64,000 nt of DNA from Gloeopeniophorella convolvens (taxonomy: Eukaryota > Basidiomycota > Agaricomycetes > Russulales), in contig WTXD01000015.1 of NCBI GenBank assembly GCA_022496205.1, forward strand, positions 372,001 to 436,000, in the 5' to 3' direction. The notes under the pieces were generated by a model, which saw only the letters and a program-made list of their open reading frames with translations, had not been told where the DNA came from and did no database searches. The translations under genes and the position numbers were made by a program. Within the stretch, counting starts at the first letter, position 1; the number at the start of each line of letters is the position of its first letter. Shown in pieces: positions 34,738 to 47,900 of this stretch.

Positions 34738-37700
34738 ATGCCACTTGTGCGCATCGAGTTGTGCGACTTCAAGTCGTACAGGTGGGTCGCTATGTTGCCT
34801 TGAATATCCCTTTCAAACCTTGGCAACAGGGGACACCAGGTTATTGGCCCGTTCAAGAACTTCACCTCTATCATTGGACCCAATGGCGCGGGCAAGTCCA
34901 ATCTTATGGATGCCATCTCCTTCGTTCTCGGGGTGAAGAGTGCGCAGCTCCGCAGTAGTCAACTCCGGGACCTTGTGTACCGGGGGCGCCGCCTTGCGCG
35001 GGACAACGGCGAGGGAACTTCGCAGGCAGAGCCAGAGGAGGAGGACGATGAGGGAGGCGAAGGAGAGGGCACAGCCAAGAAGGCCTGGGTCCTGGCAGTA
35101 TTGGAGGACGAAAAGAAGAAGGAATGGCTCTTCCAGAGGACGTGCGTGCCACCTTGACCCGCCCTGACTACTCGCTGAACATTGGGACCCCCGTAGGATC
35201 TCGACAACCGGCGCGTCCGAGTATAAACTCAACAAGAGAGTCGTCACCTATACTACGTACAATGAGGCGCTAATCAAGCACAACATCCTCGTCAAGGCCA
35301 AGAACTTTCTCGTCTTCCAAGGAGACGTTGAAGCTGTCGCGTCGCAGTCACCCAAGGAACTCACGCGCCTCATTGAGCAGATCAGCGGCTCGCTCGAGCT
35401 CGCTTCTGAGTACGAGAAGGCGAAGGAAGACCAGGAACGTGCGACGGAGAACGCCACTCACAACTACACGAAACGGCGCAACATTGCCGGCGAGATCAAG
35501 CAATACAAGGAACAGATGGGCGAGGCGGAGCGTTTCGAGAGTCTGTGTAGGGAGCGGGTACGTAACCGGCAAATCAGCTTAGCCTCTAAAGTCTGACCTG
35601 GTGTGGTACAGGATGACCTTATTCTGCGTCGCGTGCTGTTCAAGCTCTTCCGTATAGAAGAGGACCTCGAGAAGAATGCCGATGAGATCAGATCCCTCAG
35701 CAGCTCTATATCTGGCCTGCACAGAGAGAAGGAGGCACGGGACAAAGCTTTGGATGGCGCGCGCACCGAGCAGGCGAAAGCGCGTGCTACAGTCACAAAA
35801 GCCGAGAAGAAAATCAAGAAGGCAGAGAAAGCGCTCGAAGACAAAGTACGCCCTGTGTAGCATTTTTCATCCTGAGCTCGCTCACGCGCGCCCGTCTTGT
35901 AGAAACCAGACCTCGTGCAGATCGAAGCGGCTATTGCTCATTCAAGCAGGAAGCTTGCCAACGCACAGAAGCTGCGAGAGCAAGTTCTCAAGGACGAGGA
36001 AAAGCAGATCGGGAAGCTGCAAGGTTTCCAAAAAGACCTTGAGACTGTGCAAAGGGCCGCAAATGAGGCGCAAGGCGAGCTTTCCGTGCATGGCCCTCCT
36101 ACGCCTTTTGTATTGATACGATATGCAGAGGAACAGCGACGGGCCTCTCAGAATAACCTCTCTCTGAGCGAGGAGAGCCTCGAGGAGTATCGTCGACTGT
36201 TCGTGATTGACCTTGCCCGAGGCCTTTGAAGCTCACAGTGTCTCTGTCTACAGGAAGGCGCAGGCTAGCGTGCTCGCGGTTGAGGAACGCCAAGCCCTTG
36301 AGAAGCTGACACGCGAGGAAAAGACGACCTCGCGCACGTTTTCCCAGCTTAAAGACAAGCAAGAAGAATTCGAGCGAAAGCGGGCGGAGCTACACGAAGA
36401 CGCCGAGTTGCACGAGATAAGGAAATCCGACGTAAGCGCGCAGTGTTCCGTCACTAGAAGCCTCGCTAACATCTTGCAGATGGACGCGAAGGTCGCAGAT
36501 TATGCTGAACAACTCAGCAAGGTCAAGCAACAGCTGGAGAACCAGCAGTCCGAGAGAACGCGCATCAAGTATGCATCTATCGCATTCATCATTCGTGCAC
36601 ATTGTCTGAACCACTGATAGCCGTCTTGAGGCTGAGCTGAACGAGCGCCTATTGGAGATTCACCAGAAGCTCATGCAGGCTGGTTTCGACCAGAAGGCTT
36701 CAGAGCGCGAGGCCAAGCTGAAAGAGACGCTCTCAAATCTGCAGCGTATCTTCTCTGGTGTGGATGGCCACAGTCGGACCAGACTGCACGTGCACTCATA
36801 CACACTTGCCAGGTGTGCGCGGACGGCTCGTCGACCTATGCAAGCCAACGCAGCGCAAGTACGAAACAGCCATCTCGGTCATCCTCGGGCGCAACATCGA
36901 CGCTGTCGTGGTCGATGAAGAGCGCACTGCAATCGACTGCATCGAGGTGCGCAGCCCCGAGCTGCCATCCTGGTCTCCCTGCTCAATCAAATTGCAATTT
37001 TTTTCTGCTTGTAGTACATGCGTAACCAACGCGCAGGGCAGGCGACGTTCATCCCGCTCGACACGATCCAGGTAAAACCAGTCAACGACAAGTTCCGCGC
37101 ATTCGCGAAGGGCGCGCGCCTCGCGCTCGACGTGATCCAGTACGAGGCTGCGGTTGAGCGTGCGATGCATCATGCGTGCGGCAATGCGCTCGTGTGCGAT
37201 ACAATGGAGGTCGCGCGGTACGTGTGCTACGAGAAGGGCCAGGAGGTCAAAGGTGCGTCCGGCGCTCCGGGCCGGGGCCCCGCTGACACAAAGCGGCGCA
37301 GCGGTCACGCTTGAGGGCACGATCATCCACAAGAGCGGCTTGATCACCGGCGGACGCAGCACACACGAGAATGGCAAGAAGTGGGAAGAAAAGGACGTCC
37401 AGGGTATGTCGACGCGTGCGGCATCGCCAATCGATGGTTGCTGACGCAGATGATATGCAGGCTTGTCGCGCGCCAGAGATAACATCCAGAACCAGCTCAG
37501 CGAACTTGTCAAGCAGAAGCCCGGAAACAAGGAGGACGAGAACCTCACGTCTGAGATGATAAGACTGGAGTCTGTACTTCAGCTTGCTCGCGACGATCAG
37601 GCATATGCATCTCACGCTGGTCTGAACTTCACGGTGCTTACACACACTTCAGAGCGGACTCACCCATAGGCTCAAGGGTATCAAAGACGAGCTCAAACAC

Positions 37701-39758
37701 GTCGACAGGTCTCTAAGGCAAATTTCCCCGGAGTACAAGAAGGTGCGCCGCTGTTGAATGCCCACCTTCAAAATCCCACTGACGCGCCCCTCCCACTTCA
37801 GGCGCAGAAAGCGCTCGAGGAGCTCCGCGAGCGGATTCAAAGCCTGGCGACTGTCGTCGATGCAGCTGAGGATCAGATCTTTGGCAACTTTTGTCGTCAG
37901 ATTGGCGTGGCGAGCATTCGAGACTACGAGGCTCGCCAGCTGAAGCTCGCCCAGGAGGAGAGCGAAGCTCGGCTACGCTTCGACACGCAAATCGCTCGTC
38001 TGACTCATCAGTACGCTTTCTGACCTCCAGCGTCCTCGCGATCTCCTGACGCCTTTGAAGGTCGCAGTTCGAAGAGGAGCAGCTCAAGCGCCTCCAAGAG
38101 CGCCTCACTGCCCTTGCGGAGACCGTCACCGCGGAGGAAAGTAATCTTACAGATTTGGAGCAGAAGAGGGTCGACACGGAGGCTGAGCTCGAGAGCATGC
38201 AGGAGGGCATCAAGGAGCTTGAGGAAGATATGACAAGTCTCAAGGAGACCCTCGAAGAGCGCTCGAAAGCTGTTGACGAAGCAAAACGCGCTGCCCTCAA
38301 GGCAGCGAAGGCATTCGAACATGCGGAGAAAGAGATTTCCACAAGGGTGCGTTACCTTATGTGCCCCCTGAGACCGCCGACGGTTCTCATCTTCGAAAAC
38401 AGAACGACGAGATTGAGCGACTGGGCAGCGAGCGCTCCGGCCTGTACCGTAAATGCCGTCTCGAAGAAATCAGGTTGCCGTTGGTTGCTGGCAATCTCAA
38501 GAACGTCCCCATGGAGGAGGTGCGTCGGTGGCTTTTGAAGATAAGGTTCTGCACACTGACCAACGCTCCGGGTACCGAACAGAACTTACGCGAAGAGGTC
38601 GCGATGGATGTCGACGAGGAAGACGAAGGGGATTCCACCCAGCGCCCTAAACGTGTGTCCGATTACGGCATTGAGGTGGACTTTGAGGCACTAGATGAGA
38701 ACGAGCGGGAGGTGCGTGGCATCCGTGACATACTCTCATTTCCCCTTCTAAAGTACGATTCTGGAAACAGGACGCATCCGGCGAGACCCTCACCGAATTT
38801 GACGCTTCCATCTCGAAGCTCAATGCCGAGATTGAGCGGATGACACCAAATATGAAGGCAATGGACAGGTATGTGTCTGCGCAGTTCGCACCGGCCTCGT
38901 AAGCTCACAGCGGTCACTTAGGCTCGACGACGTCGAGACCAAGCTCGCGGAAACGGAGAAGGAGGCCGACAGGGCGCGCAAGGACTCGAAGAACGCCCGC
39001 GACACGTTCAATGACGTGAAGCAGCGCCGGTACGCTACCCTCGTTCTAGCGCACTGGTCCGACAGCTGACCGCCCCGCAGGACCGAGCTGTTCAACAACG
39101 CGTACAACCACATCTCGGAGCGCATCGACCAGGTGTACAAGGATCTCACCAAGGGCAAGGCGGCGCCGATGGGCGGCGTCGCGTATCTCAGCCTCGAGGA
39201 CAACGAGGTACGTACGGCCGGCCGCGCCGCACGTGCGTGTGTACGTGCGTGCTCTGCTCACGGGGTCGCAGGAGCCGTACGCGGCGGGCATCAAGTACCA
39301 CGCGATGCCGCCGATGAAGCGCTTCCGCGACATGGAGCAGCTCTCTGGCGGCGAGAAGACCGTCGCCGCGCTCGCGCTGCTCTTCGCCATCCACAGGTGC
39401 GCCGCGCGTGCCGCCGCCCCGCACCCCCGCATCCGCATTGTTCCTGATGCACCGACAGCTACCAGCCGAGCCCGTTCTTCGTCCTCGACGAGGTCGACGC
39501 GGCGCTGGACAACACGAACGTCGCCAAGGTGGCGAATTACATCCGCGCGCACGCGTCGGAGACGTTCCAGTTCATCGTCATCAGCCTCAAGGGCTCGCTG
39601 TACGAGCGCGGGCACTCGCTCGTCGGCATCTACCGCGACCAGGACGTGAACAGCTCGCGCACGCTCACGCTCGACGTAAGCGCCCACGCCCCATCCCCTG
39701 CCCCAGACGAGAGCTGACCCCCGCCCTGGCACCGCAGCTCACGCAATACGACGAATGA
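34738..39758 (+). CDS. SMC1: Cohesin subunit SMC1
   Basis: Structural maintenance of chromosomes protein that pairs with SMC3 to form the cohesin ring, acting in sister-chromatid cohesion and loop formation in the nucleus. The start is [15 protein letters not shown]; intron 1 is 34782-34829 and intron 2 is 35142-35196, followed by many short introns. Domains in order: Walker [15 protein letters not shown] (34880-34925); the SMC1-typical [20 protein letters not shown] (35303-35362); coiled coil with Lys/Glu heptads to about 36770; hinge ([38 protein letters not shown]) about 36820-37450; second coiled coil to about 39050; head end [19 protein letters not shown], signature [15 protein letters not shown] (about 39340) and Walker [21 protein letters not shown] (about 39475). 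It ends LTQYDE at the TGA 39756. All key ATPase motifs are intact and the length (around 1,250 residues) is normal. Confidence 0.97.
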
Positions 39759-40249
39759 GGCGCCGTGGTCCTTCGTTGATCCCCCGTTGCTGTCGTTTGA
39801 TATGGACTTGCTGCTTTGCTACTTGTTGTTTTGCATACCCACCCCGCTTTGCAGTTTGTAGCCTTACGGCCGGCGTCGCCGTTGTGAGAGAGACAGCGGG
39901 GCGCACTGGCCCCGCCACCGAGATATGTAGAGAATAATTTTACGATACACAGAAATGTAATTGTAAGCTGCTTGATGCCAATGCCGGTAGGAGCAGAACG
40001 AAGTGCACCGGGAATGCGTGGGTCGATGCCAGGGAGAGACTGTAATACTGTAGTATACTAAAGCGGCAAGTACTGGAGGAGAAAATATGGGGTGAATGCA
40101 CAGACAGGTACGCGGTGAGCAAGAATACGAATACGAATATGAGTAGACGCGAAAGCAGAACAAAATACGACAAGAGAAGAGAAGAGAAGGTCCGATCGAG
40201 GAGGAGGGGGGCATCGCGGCGGTGTGAGTGGCGTCAAACGTTGCGCCCG
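39759..40249. other. Convergent 3' intergenic region
   Basis: Tail-to-tail spacer between SMC1 (+) and the disordered-protein gene (-). It presumably holds both 3' UTRs; no feature seen. Confidence 0.5.
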
Positions 40250-43200
40250 CTACGGCGCGCCGCCAGCCTGCTCGGCCTCGGCGAGCGACAGCTGGCTCGG
40301 CCCGCCAAACGTGCCATGGTCATCCGCGTCCGCGCCCTCCGCGCGCGCAAACAGCGGCAGCCGCGGCGCAAAGTACGACTGCAGCATCTCGACGCGGCCG
40401 GGCGAGACGACGACCTGGCTCGGCGGCGCGGGGAAGTCGGACAGGCCGGACATGCGCGACGTGCCCGTCTCGTTCGTCATGTAGCTCGAGCGCGTGAGCG
40501 CCGCGTCCGTCGTCGCCGACGGCGGCGGCTGCAGGAGCAGGCTGTTGGACGCCGTGCGCGGCGGCGCGGACGCGGGCTCCAGGTCGGCGTGCACGTCGCC
40601 GGCGAAGGAGAGGCGGTGGTGCGCCGGCGTCGTCGCGGCGGGCGTCGAGACGGCCTCGACGGTGCCCATGCGCAGCAGCTCTGCAAACCCAGCGCGCGTC
40701 AGTCAGCCTATTACGATAGATACACGCAGGGGGACACACGCACCGTCGTGCTCGGCGTGCTCGAGCTCGGACCGCTCCAGCACAGACGACGCGCGCGACT
40801 CGATGTCCTCGGGCACGCTGATCGCGGGCGGCGCCAGGCTCCGGTCGCTCAGCTCGCGGTGCAGGCGCAGCGGGAGCGTCGCGCCCGTCCCGGTGCCAGT
40901 GCCAGTGCCGGTGCCGGTGCCCGTACCCTCGTCGTCCGACGCGATGGAGAGCACGACGTTCGGGTCCGTGCGCGCGCCGCCCGCGCCGCCGAGGTCCCCG
41001 CGCAGCCCGCCGTACCGCAGCCCCCACATCCGGCCGGCCTCGTCGCGCCCGTCCGCATCCGGCCCCCCATCCTCGCGCATCGCCTCGAGCTCGGCGCTCA
41101 GCTGCCGCGTGAGCGCCGCAAGCCCGCTCGCGCTCCCGCTCGCGCGCGCCGCGAGCCCGCTCGTGCTCCCGCTCGCACTCCCGCTCGCGCGCGCCGCAGC
41201 GTCAGCCTCCGCATCGCGCGCCGACAGCACCCGGCGGTGCTCGCTCGACGGCGTGCGGCTCGGCGCCCTGGGGCGGTAAAACAGGTTGGTGTACCGGCTG
41301 AGGTCCTCGAGCGAGCTGAACGGGCGCGGGCTCTGCTGCGGCGACGAGCTGCGCGAGCCCGCGCCGGGCTCGTCCGCCTGCGCGGGCGGCAGGAGCGGCG
41401 ACGACGGGAAGACGGGCGGGTTGAGCGTCTCGGGCGGCGAGGACGCGACGGTGTGGTTCGAGTGCGACGAGCGGTACGTCCCGTATGCGAACTCGGCGCG
41501 CGGGGACGGGGACGGGACGGACAGCCCTGCGCCCGCGCCGGGCATGAGCACCGGCGCCGCGGTGTCGTAGTGCCCCTCGCTGTCGCCGAGCCCGCTATCC
41601 GCGCTCCCGCGCCGACGCAGCCCGTCCACAAGCGCGTCCGCAAACCCGAGCGGCTCGCCGCTGTACCGGTTGCCCACGGCGTACGCGTGGCGCGCGGGCG
41701 CGAGGTACTGCGCCTGCGCCTGCGGGCGCCGCGGGGCGGGGCGGAGCGGGAGGGTGTACTCGTCGAGCGAGGCGGGGTACGTCCCGGGCGGGAGCGCCGC
41801 GGCGGTGGACGTGCCCGCGCGCGGTGGCGGCGGATACGCGAGCGCCGAGGCGTACGGGTGGAGCGTCGCGTGCGGCGGGAGGCGGTGGCGCGCGTACACG
41901 TCGCTGACGAGCGCGGCAGGCGGCGCGGCGACGGCGAACGCGGACGGGTGCGGGCCGGCGTAGCTGTGCGCGGACGACGCGGAGCGCGTATGCGCGTGGC
42001 GCGGCGCGGCAAAGCCGCGCTGCGCGTACGGGTGGTCGCCCATGCTGAGCGGCGCCTGCGCGCCGTGCTCGTCCTCCGTCGACGACGGCGGCGGCGACGA
42101 GAGCGCGATGCCGACGGCCGAGTCGTCCGTCGTCTCGGGCGTGGGCGAGCCGGCGCCGTGCACGGGCAGGAACGCGCCGAGCGCCGCGTCTGTCATACCC
42201 TCGATGCGCACGGTCCGGTCGCGCCGCGGCACCTCCTGCGGGCTCGCGGGCTCGGCGGAGATGCAGAGCCCCGCGGCGGCGCGCAGGGCCGCCTTGCCCT
42301 TCGAGCCGGCGCGCGAGTGGCCGGACGACGCGGTGCGCGCGTGCGACGCCGCGGAGCGCGTCTGCTGCGTGTGCGAGTGCGAGTGCGTGCCGTCGCTCGG
42401 CGCGGGCGTGTGCACGGAGGGCGCGGCGAGCTGGTTGCCGAGGAGCGTGCGCGTCGCGAGGAAGCCGACGCCGCCTGCGTCCTTGAGCTGTGCGCGCGCA
42501 TGCGACGCGGACTGCGCGCGCGAGCGGCCGAGCGAGCGGGTGAGCCGCGAGCTCTGCAGCGAGCGCGCGGCTTGCGCCTTCCACGCCGCGCGCTCGCGCC
42601 GGAACGCGTCGTCCATCTCCAGCACCCTGCAACCCCGATGGCATCAGTTGTAATTTCTGTCGCGCGCGAGATCAGATGCGACGGACCTTGCGAGCGATGG
42701 GACGGGCGATGGGAGCGCGAGGTCGTCCAGGGCAAAGCTGCGCGGCCGGTCGTGGGCAGAGGCGCGTCCATCGCCAAGCGACGGCAGAGGCGCCATCAGC
42801 ATGGGCTCGGCCCGCGGCGGGCCGCGCGACGACTCCTGCTCGAGGCGCAGGTTCACCGCCGAGCGCGACGCGCGCAGCCGCGTCTGCGCCGCGCGCTCCT
42901 GGACCACCTGCGGGTCGGGCGCGCGCACGAGCGGTATGCGCCGGTGGGCCGACGGCTGCGAGAGCTCGTCGTCGGTGTGCTCCGTGAAGCGCGGGCGCGG
43001 GAACAGCAGCGCGTCGCACCACGTCTCGGGCGACAGCCAGCGCTGCTTGCCGCGCGAGGGCGCGGGCTTGCTGCCCTGGGCGCTGCGGGTGAGGCTGCGG
43101 AGGTTGGGGGTGGAGATGGCTTTGAAGAGGGAGGTGCGCGAGGCGGGCTTGAGGTGCGCGGGGACGTCGGCGTGGAGCGTGCCGGGGGCCGGGGGCTGCG

Positions 43201-44163
43201 GGTACTGGTAGGAGCGGTCGACGCCTTTGCCCTTGTATGATGACGGGGCGTGAGGGGGCGCAGAGGCGGGGGGACGACGGGCGCACGGCGCGGAGGGTCG
43301 CTGGTGGCGGAGGGGAACGGGTACGCGTAGGGGTGCGGGGAGACGGGGCTGTCGCGCCGGGCGGGGGAGCTCGCGCGCGAGTCGGGGGACGCTGTGAGCA
43401 CGCGGGCGATAGAGGGACGGCCGAGCGTGTTGGCGCGCAGACGGAGGCCAGAGTCGTTGCCGCCGCCGCCGCCGCCGCCGCGCGACGGGCCCGGGCGGTG
43501 CGAGCCGGAGGCCTCGGCGTCGGCCGGGGCGCGGTTGGACTGGAGCGCGTCGGCGGTGCCCGCGCGGGGCCGCTTCCCACCCGACGCGTGCACAGAGTCC
43601 GAGCGAGATTTCCGCGTGGAGCTCCCGAACGTGAGGAAGCTCGCCAGGCTCAGCCGGTTCGGGGCGTTTGCGGGTGGTAACGGCGGTGGTGGTGGTGGTG
43701 GTGGCGGTGGCGGCGGCGACGCGTACTGCGGGGAGCGCCGGACGGGCATCGGCGACTCGCCCACGCCGCCCGACGCGTCGATGCTGGCGAACGTCGTGGG
43801 CGACGTGGTGATGAGGGGTGGGCGGGGGCGGGCAGCTCGGGAGGAGAGGCTGCGGCGCTGGGAACCCGTTGCGGGTGCACTGCCGGACCCCGGTGCGACC
43901 GCCTCTGAGGCCGAGCGCATGCGGTAGGGATGCGAGCTGTATGCGCCGCTGCTGGGCGCGCCCACGGAAACACTAGGTGGGATCTGTCCCCCAGCAACGC
44001 GCTGGCCCGTCCGCTCGTGTGCTCCGCCCTGCGGCGGGCCGCCACCGAGGTTGTCGGTTATGACGGAGCTAAGCAGCTGGCCCCAGCTGTCGCGGTTCTG
44101 CTGGCGCGACGGCGCGCTGGGGGGCGGGAGCTCGTAGGGGCCGTTGTAAGGGATGTACCAGTC

Positions 44164-44195
<32 letters not shown>

Positions 44196-44298
44196 TGTTC
44201 TCCTCTGCTGGCTCGGGCGGGAGGCGGGACGTCTTGGGGCCAAAGGCGAAGCGGAAGCGGGGGAAAGCAAAGGGCGCGGGCTGGGTTCTGGTGGCCAT
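40250..44298 (-). CDS. Large intrinsically disordered protein, function unknown
   Basis: Four exons with clean borders: 44298-43287, 43224-42685, 42626-40744 and 40680-40250, giving about 1,290 residues. The start MATRTQPAPFAFPRF is followed by an acidic run of nine Asp (44160-44205), then a run of about 12 Pro (43681-43720). Exon 2 has the most ordered-looking stretch (RSYQYPQPPAPGTLHADVPAHL; WLSPETWCDALLFPRPRF). Exon 3 is rich in Ser, Ala, Pro and Arg with LEMDDAFRRERAAWKAQAARSL near its start, an alternating Gly-Thr run of seven GT pairs near 40900-40925, and Ala-Arg-Ser-Gly repeats at 41130-41190. No known domain. Compositional pull from high GC explains the long antisense ORF (40115-43240), which I reject as a gene. 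Likely a cytoplasmic or nuclear scaffold with phosphorylation sites; this is a guess. Confidence 0.75.
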
Positions 44299-44919
44299 GC
44301 CTGGCTCAGCTGGAGCGGAGAGCGAGAGTGGAAGAGTGCATAAACCAAAGGGAGCGGCGGGGGGGAAGACGGTTTCGCGAACGGTTTCAAGGTGTGATGA
44401 TGAATTTTATGTTATGACACTGGTACGGAATCGGCTACGGGCGAGACGCAGTTGTTGTTGTTGAATGAGAGGCACCTCTAAGAGATTGTTGAGAAGAGAA
44501 AAGAGGAAAAGGAGCGGTTAGCAGAACATTTGGATTAAGACGAGTTGGCTGATGGCGCTCTTCAACGTTCAACGTCGGACTCGTTCAAAGAAACCAGGAA
44601 CAGCGTCCGTCGCCACGTGCCCACTCTCCGCAATCGCAATCTTTCTGCACCGACTTTGTTCGAATTCGTCCCCACGCACAGCTCCCAGATGTTAACTGTA
44701 ACAGTACAAGTCGAGTCTAAGTATCTATGTAGAGTTTTCCAGTCGCACAGCGGCCCCGACACTCCCCCGACCGCTTTTTTCACCCCCCGCGCAAAGATCC
44801 AAACCAACACTCCCTTTGTCATTATTCCGTGCCTAGCCTGTACGTACGTACTCCCGCACTCCCACTAGAAGCCCTCACCCCCGGCGCAACGCGCCCATTC
44901 GGGGCACCCGCACCATCCC
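44299..44919. other. Intergenic between two minus-strand genes
   Basis: Promoter region of the disordered-protein gene and 3' region of the dehydrogenase gene; no supported ORF. Confidence 0.5.
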
Positions 44920-47900
44920 CTACAGCCCTGCAAACGCCCCCTCCACGACGTGCGCCTGCTGCGCGCGGTACAGCGCCCCGACGCCCGGCGCGGGCACCGC
45001 GTCCGCCGCACGCCCGTGGTACGCAATCTCCCGCACGCCAAGCGCACCCGTGCGCGCCGCGACGTGCGGCCACGCGCCCTGGTTCTGCGGCTCCTCCTGC
45101 ACCCACCGCACGTCCCGCGCGCCCTCGAGCGCACCGCGCAGCGCGCCAAACGGGAACGGGCAGAGCTCCTCGACGCGCACGAGCGCGACGCGCGCCTCGA
45201 GCCCGCGCGCCGCGCGCTCCTTTGCGAGGTCGTAGTACAGCTTCCCCGCGACGAGCAGCACGCGCTCCGCGTCGTGCGCGCGCACGCGCGCGTCGGGCAG
45301 CACGGGCTGGAACGCGCCGGGCGCCTCGAGCTCCGCGAGCGCGGACGCCGCGGCCTGGGGTGACATCATCCATCGTCGGCGTCGGCGTCAGCGCGGCGCC
45401 GCGTGGCGCAGGGGGCACGGCACGCACCGGGAGGCGCAGGAGGCCCTTCGGCGCCGCGACGACGAGGGGCTTGCGGAAGTTGCGCCGGATCTGGCGGCGC
45501 AGGAGGTGGAAGTACTGCGCGGGCGTCGTTGGGAAGGCGACGTGCATGTTCACGTTCGCGGGCGCGTCGCCCGCCGCGGGCTCAAGGCGGTCGTTCGTCA
45601 GCTGCGCGGGCGCGGGCGCGGGGTCAGCTGGCTCGCTCCCTGCGGTACGGGCGCACGGGCGCACGGGCGCACGCACCTGCAGGAAGCGCTCCAGGCGCGC
45701 GGACGAGTGCTCTGGCCCGGCGCCGTCGAGGCCGTGCGGGAGGAGCAGGACGATGCCGCTCTGTTTCAGCCATTTGGCTGTGCGGGGGCCACATCAGAGA
45801 TGGATGCCGCCCCGACGGGTTTCAAGCACGTACTTTCGGCGGACGCAATGAACGTATCGATGATGACCTGCCACGAAACCATCACATCAGACTCCGCCAG
45901 CAACGCCCCGTCGCAACTTCATAGAACACTCACCTGGGCGCCGTTGAAAAAGTCGCCGAACTGCACGACGACGACGGACCGGCCAGGAATGGGCGTGTTA
46001 GCACTTGCCGCATCGGGCGGGACGAGCACACACGCACCTGCGCTTCCCAAATCGGCAGCAAGTTGGGCTTCTCCCAGCTCATGCCATACTCGAACTGCGC
46101 CCGCACGGGGAAGGAGGAAAGGAAGAATCAGCCCGCACCGGAGATCAGAGAAGGGCGCGGACGCACGCCGAGCACAGCCAGCTCGCTCAGCGAGCCTGCG
46201 AATGCCGGTGGTCAGCGGTGCGCGGATCGCATCAGAGAAGCACGCACTGTTCGCGAGCTCGAGCCTGCCGCTTCCCGGCGCGGCCAGCTCCGCATTCAGC
46301 GGCACCGCGACCGCCTCGGTCTTCTGGTCCACAAACATCGCGTGTCTGCGCAGCGCGCGGTAGAGATCAGCCGCACGTTTTCGGCGCTGCCGCGCGCCGC
46401 GCATGCGGAGCTCACCGCTGGCTGAAGGTCCCGCGCCCGACGTCCTGGCCGGAGATCCGCACGTCGCAGCCCTCGAGCATCAGCGAGCCGAACGCCATCG
46501 CCTGCGCACGTGGGAATTAGCGGCACATATACGGATATAAGCACGGCGTGCGCGCCTCGGCCGCCGCCCAGTCGAGCCCGGTGCCCTTCTCGATGGCCTG
46601 CAGACGATGCTTGACGTGCCGCTGCAGCCGCGGGTGAATCTCCTGCGGCGCCCAAAGATCAGTCGCAGGGGCGGGCGGGCAGGCGCAGATCTACGCACAA
46701 AGCCAGGCGGCGTCGCGACGCTCGCGCGGCCGACGCGCTCGAGCACGTCGCGCGCGACGCCCGTCTGCGGCGCGCGTTCCGCGTGCGCGTCCGCGGGCCA
46801 CACCATGTCCGCCCACCGGCCCTGCAGCATGTCCGCAGCCGGCACGTGCGCGTCCGCCTTGGCCAACTCCGCGTCGAGCCGCGCGCGCGCGGCGTCGCGC
46901 ACGGCCCTGGCGTCCGCGGCGGTGATGACGTCGTCCGACTGCGTGCGGGGGGTGGCAGGTCAGACAAGATGGGGGAGGGGGCCAGCGGCAGGGGTGCGCA
47001 CGATGAGCCGCTCTTCGTACAGTGCTGGGACGGACTTGCGCGAGCGGATCTGCTCGTACATCAGGGGCTGCGTGAACGCGGGCTCGTCGAGCTCGTTGTG
47101 GCCCCTGTGTGCGTCGGGTTAGTCTGCGGGGAGCAGCGGGGAGAAGGGACGACGCGCCAGCGACGGTATACGAGCAGGTCGACGATGATGTCCTTGCGGA
47201 AGTGGTGCCGGTACTGAAACGCGATGTCGACGGCGCGAGCGACGTCTGCACGAACATGTCAGCAAAGTGAGGGCAAAAGTGCGGTACGCTTGCCTTCGGG
47301 ATAGTCGCCATTCACGTGGAGAACAGGCGCGTTGATCATCTTGCCAACGTCAGAGCAATACAGCGAGGAGCGTGCGCTAGAAGCCGGGGTGGTGTAGCCG
47401 ATGCTTCGCGGCAAATTGTGAGAACACGGTGCCAGAGAACAATGACCAGCTCACTTGTTGCTGGAAGCCAAAGGGGAGAAGCATCAGCAACGAGGATACG
47501 TGGATGAGACGGCACATACTTGACGACGATGTGAACGCTGCCCCCGCTCGTGAAATGAGGGAGGTTGCCTGGATGCACAATCAATGATGGACCTCGGAAC
47601 ATGGTGTCTGGTGAACGCACTCAGGCCAAGGGTCTCCATAACCACGCCCTGTCCGGTAAAGCTAGCATCGCCATGTAGTTGCACGCACATGGCCTTGTCG
47701 CCGAGCATACAGTCATCGGGTGACGTGTTGAGTAGCGAATATTGCTTTGCCCGCGTCTTGCCGAGGGCGACGGGGCTGATGGCCTCTAGGTGCGAAGGGT
47801 TCGGAAGTAGGGATACCTTGATATCAGAGCCGTCGTATGTCAGGGTTGGCGACGCAACTGGGAGGATTTAAGCACGCGCATGGAATGCTAGCATAGCAGG

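Noticed and set aside
40115..43240. 1,041-codon + strand ORF
   Set aside because: Antisense to the spliced disordered-protein gene. Composition is almost pure Arg/Ala/Gly from GC-rich codons, with no domain. The minus strand has consistent introns and a better protein.
44829..45851. 340-codon + strand ORF
   Set aside because: Antisense shadow of the DHTKD1-type gene; Arg/Ala-rich.
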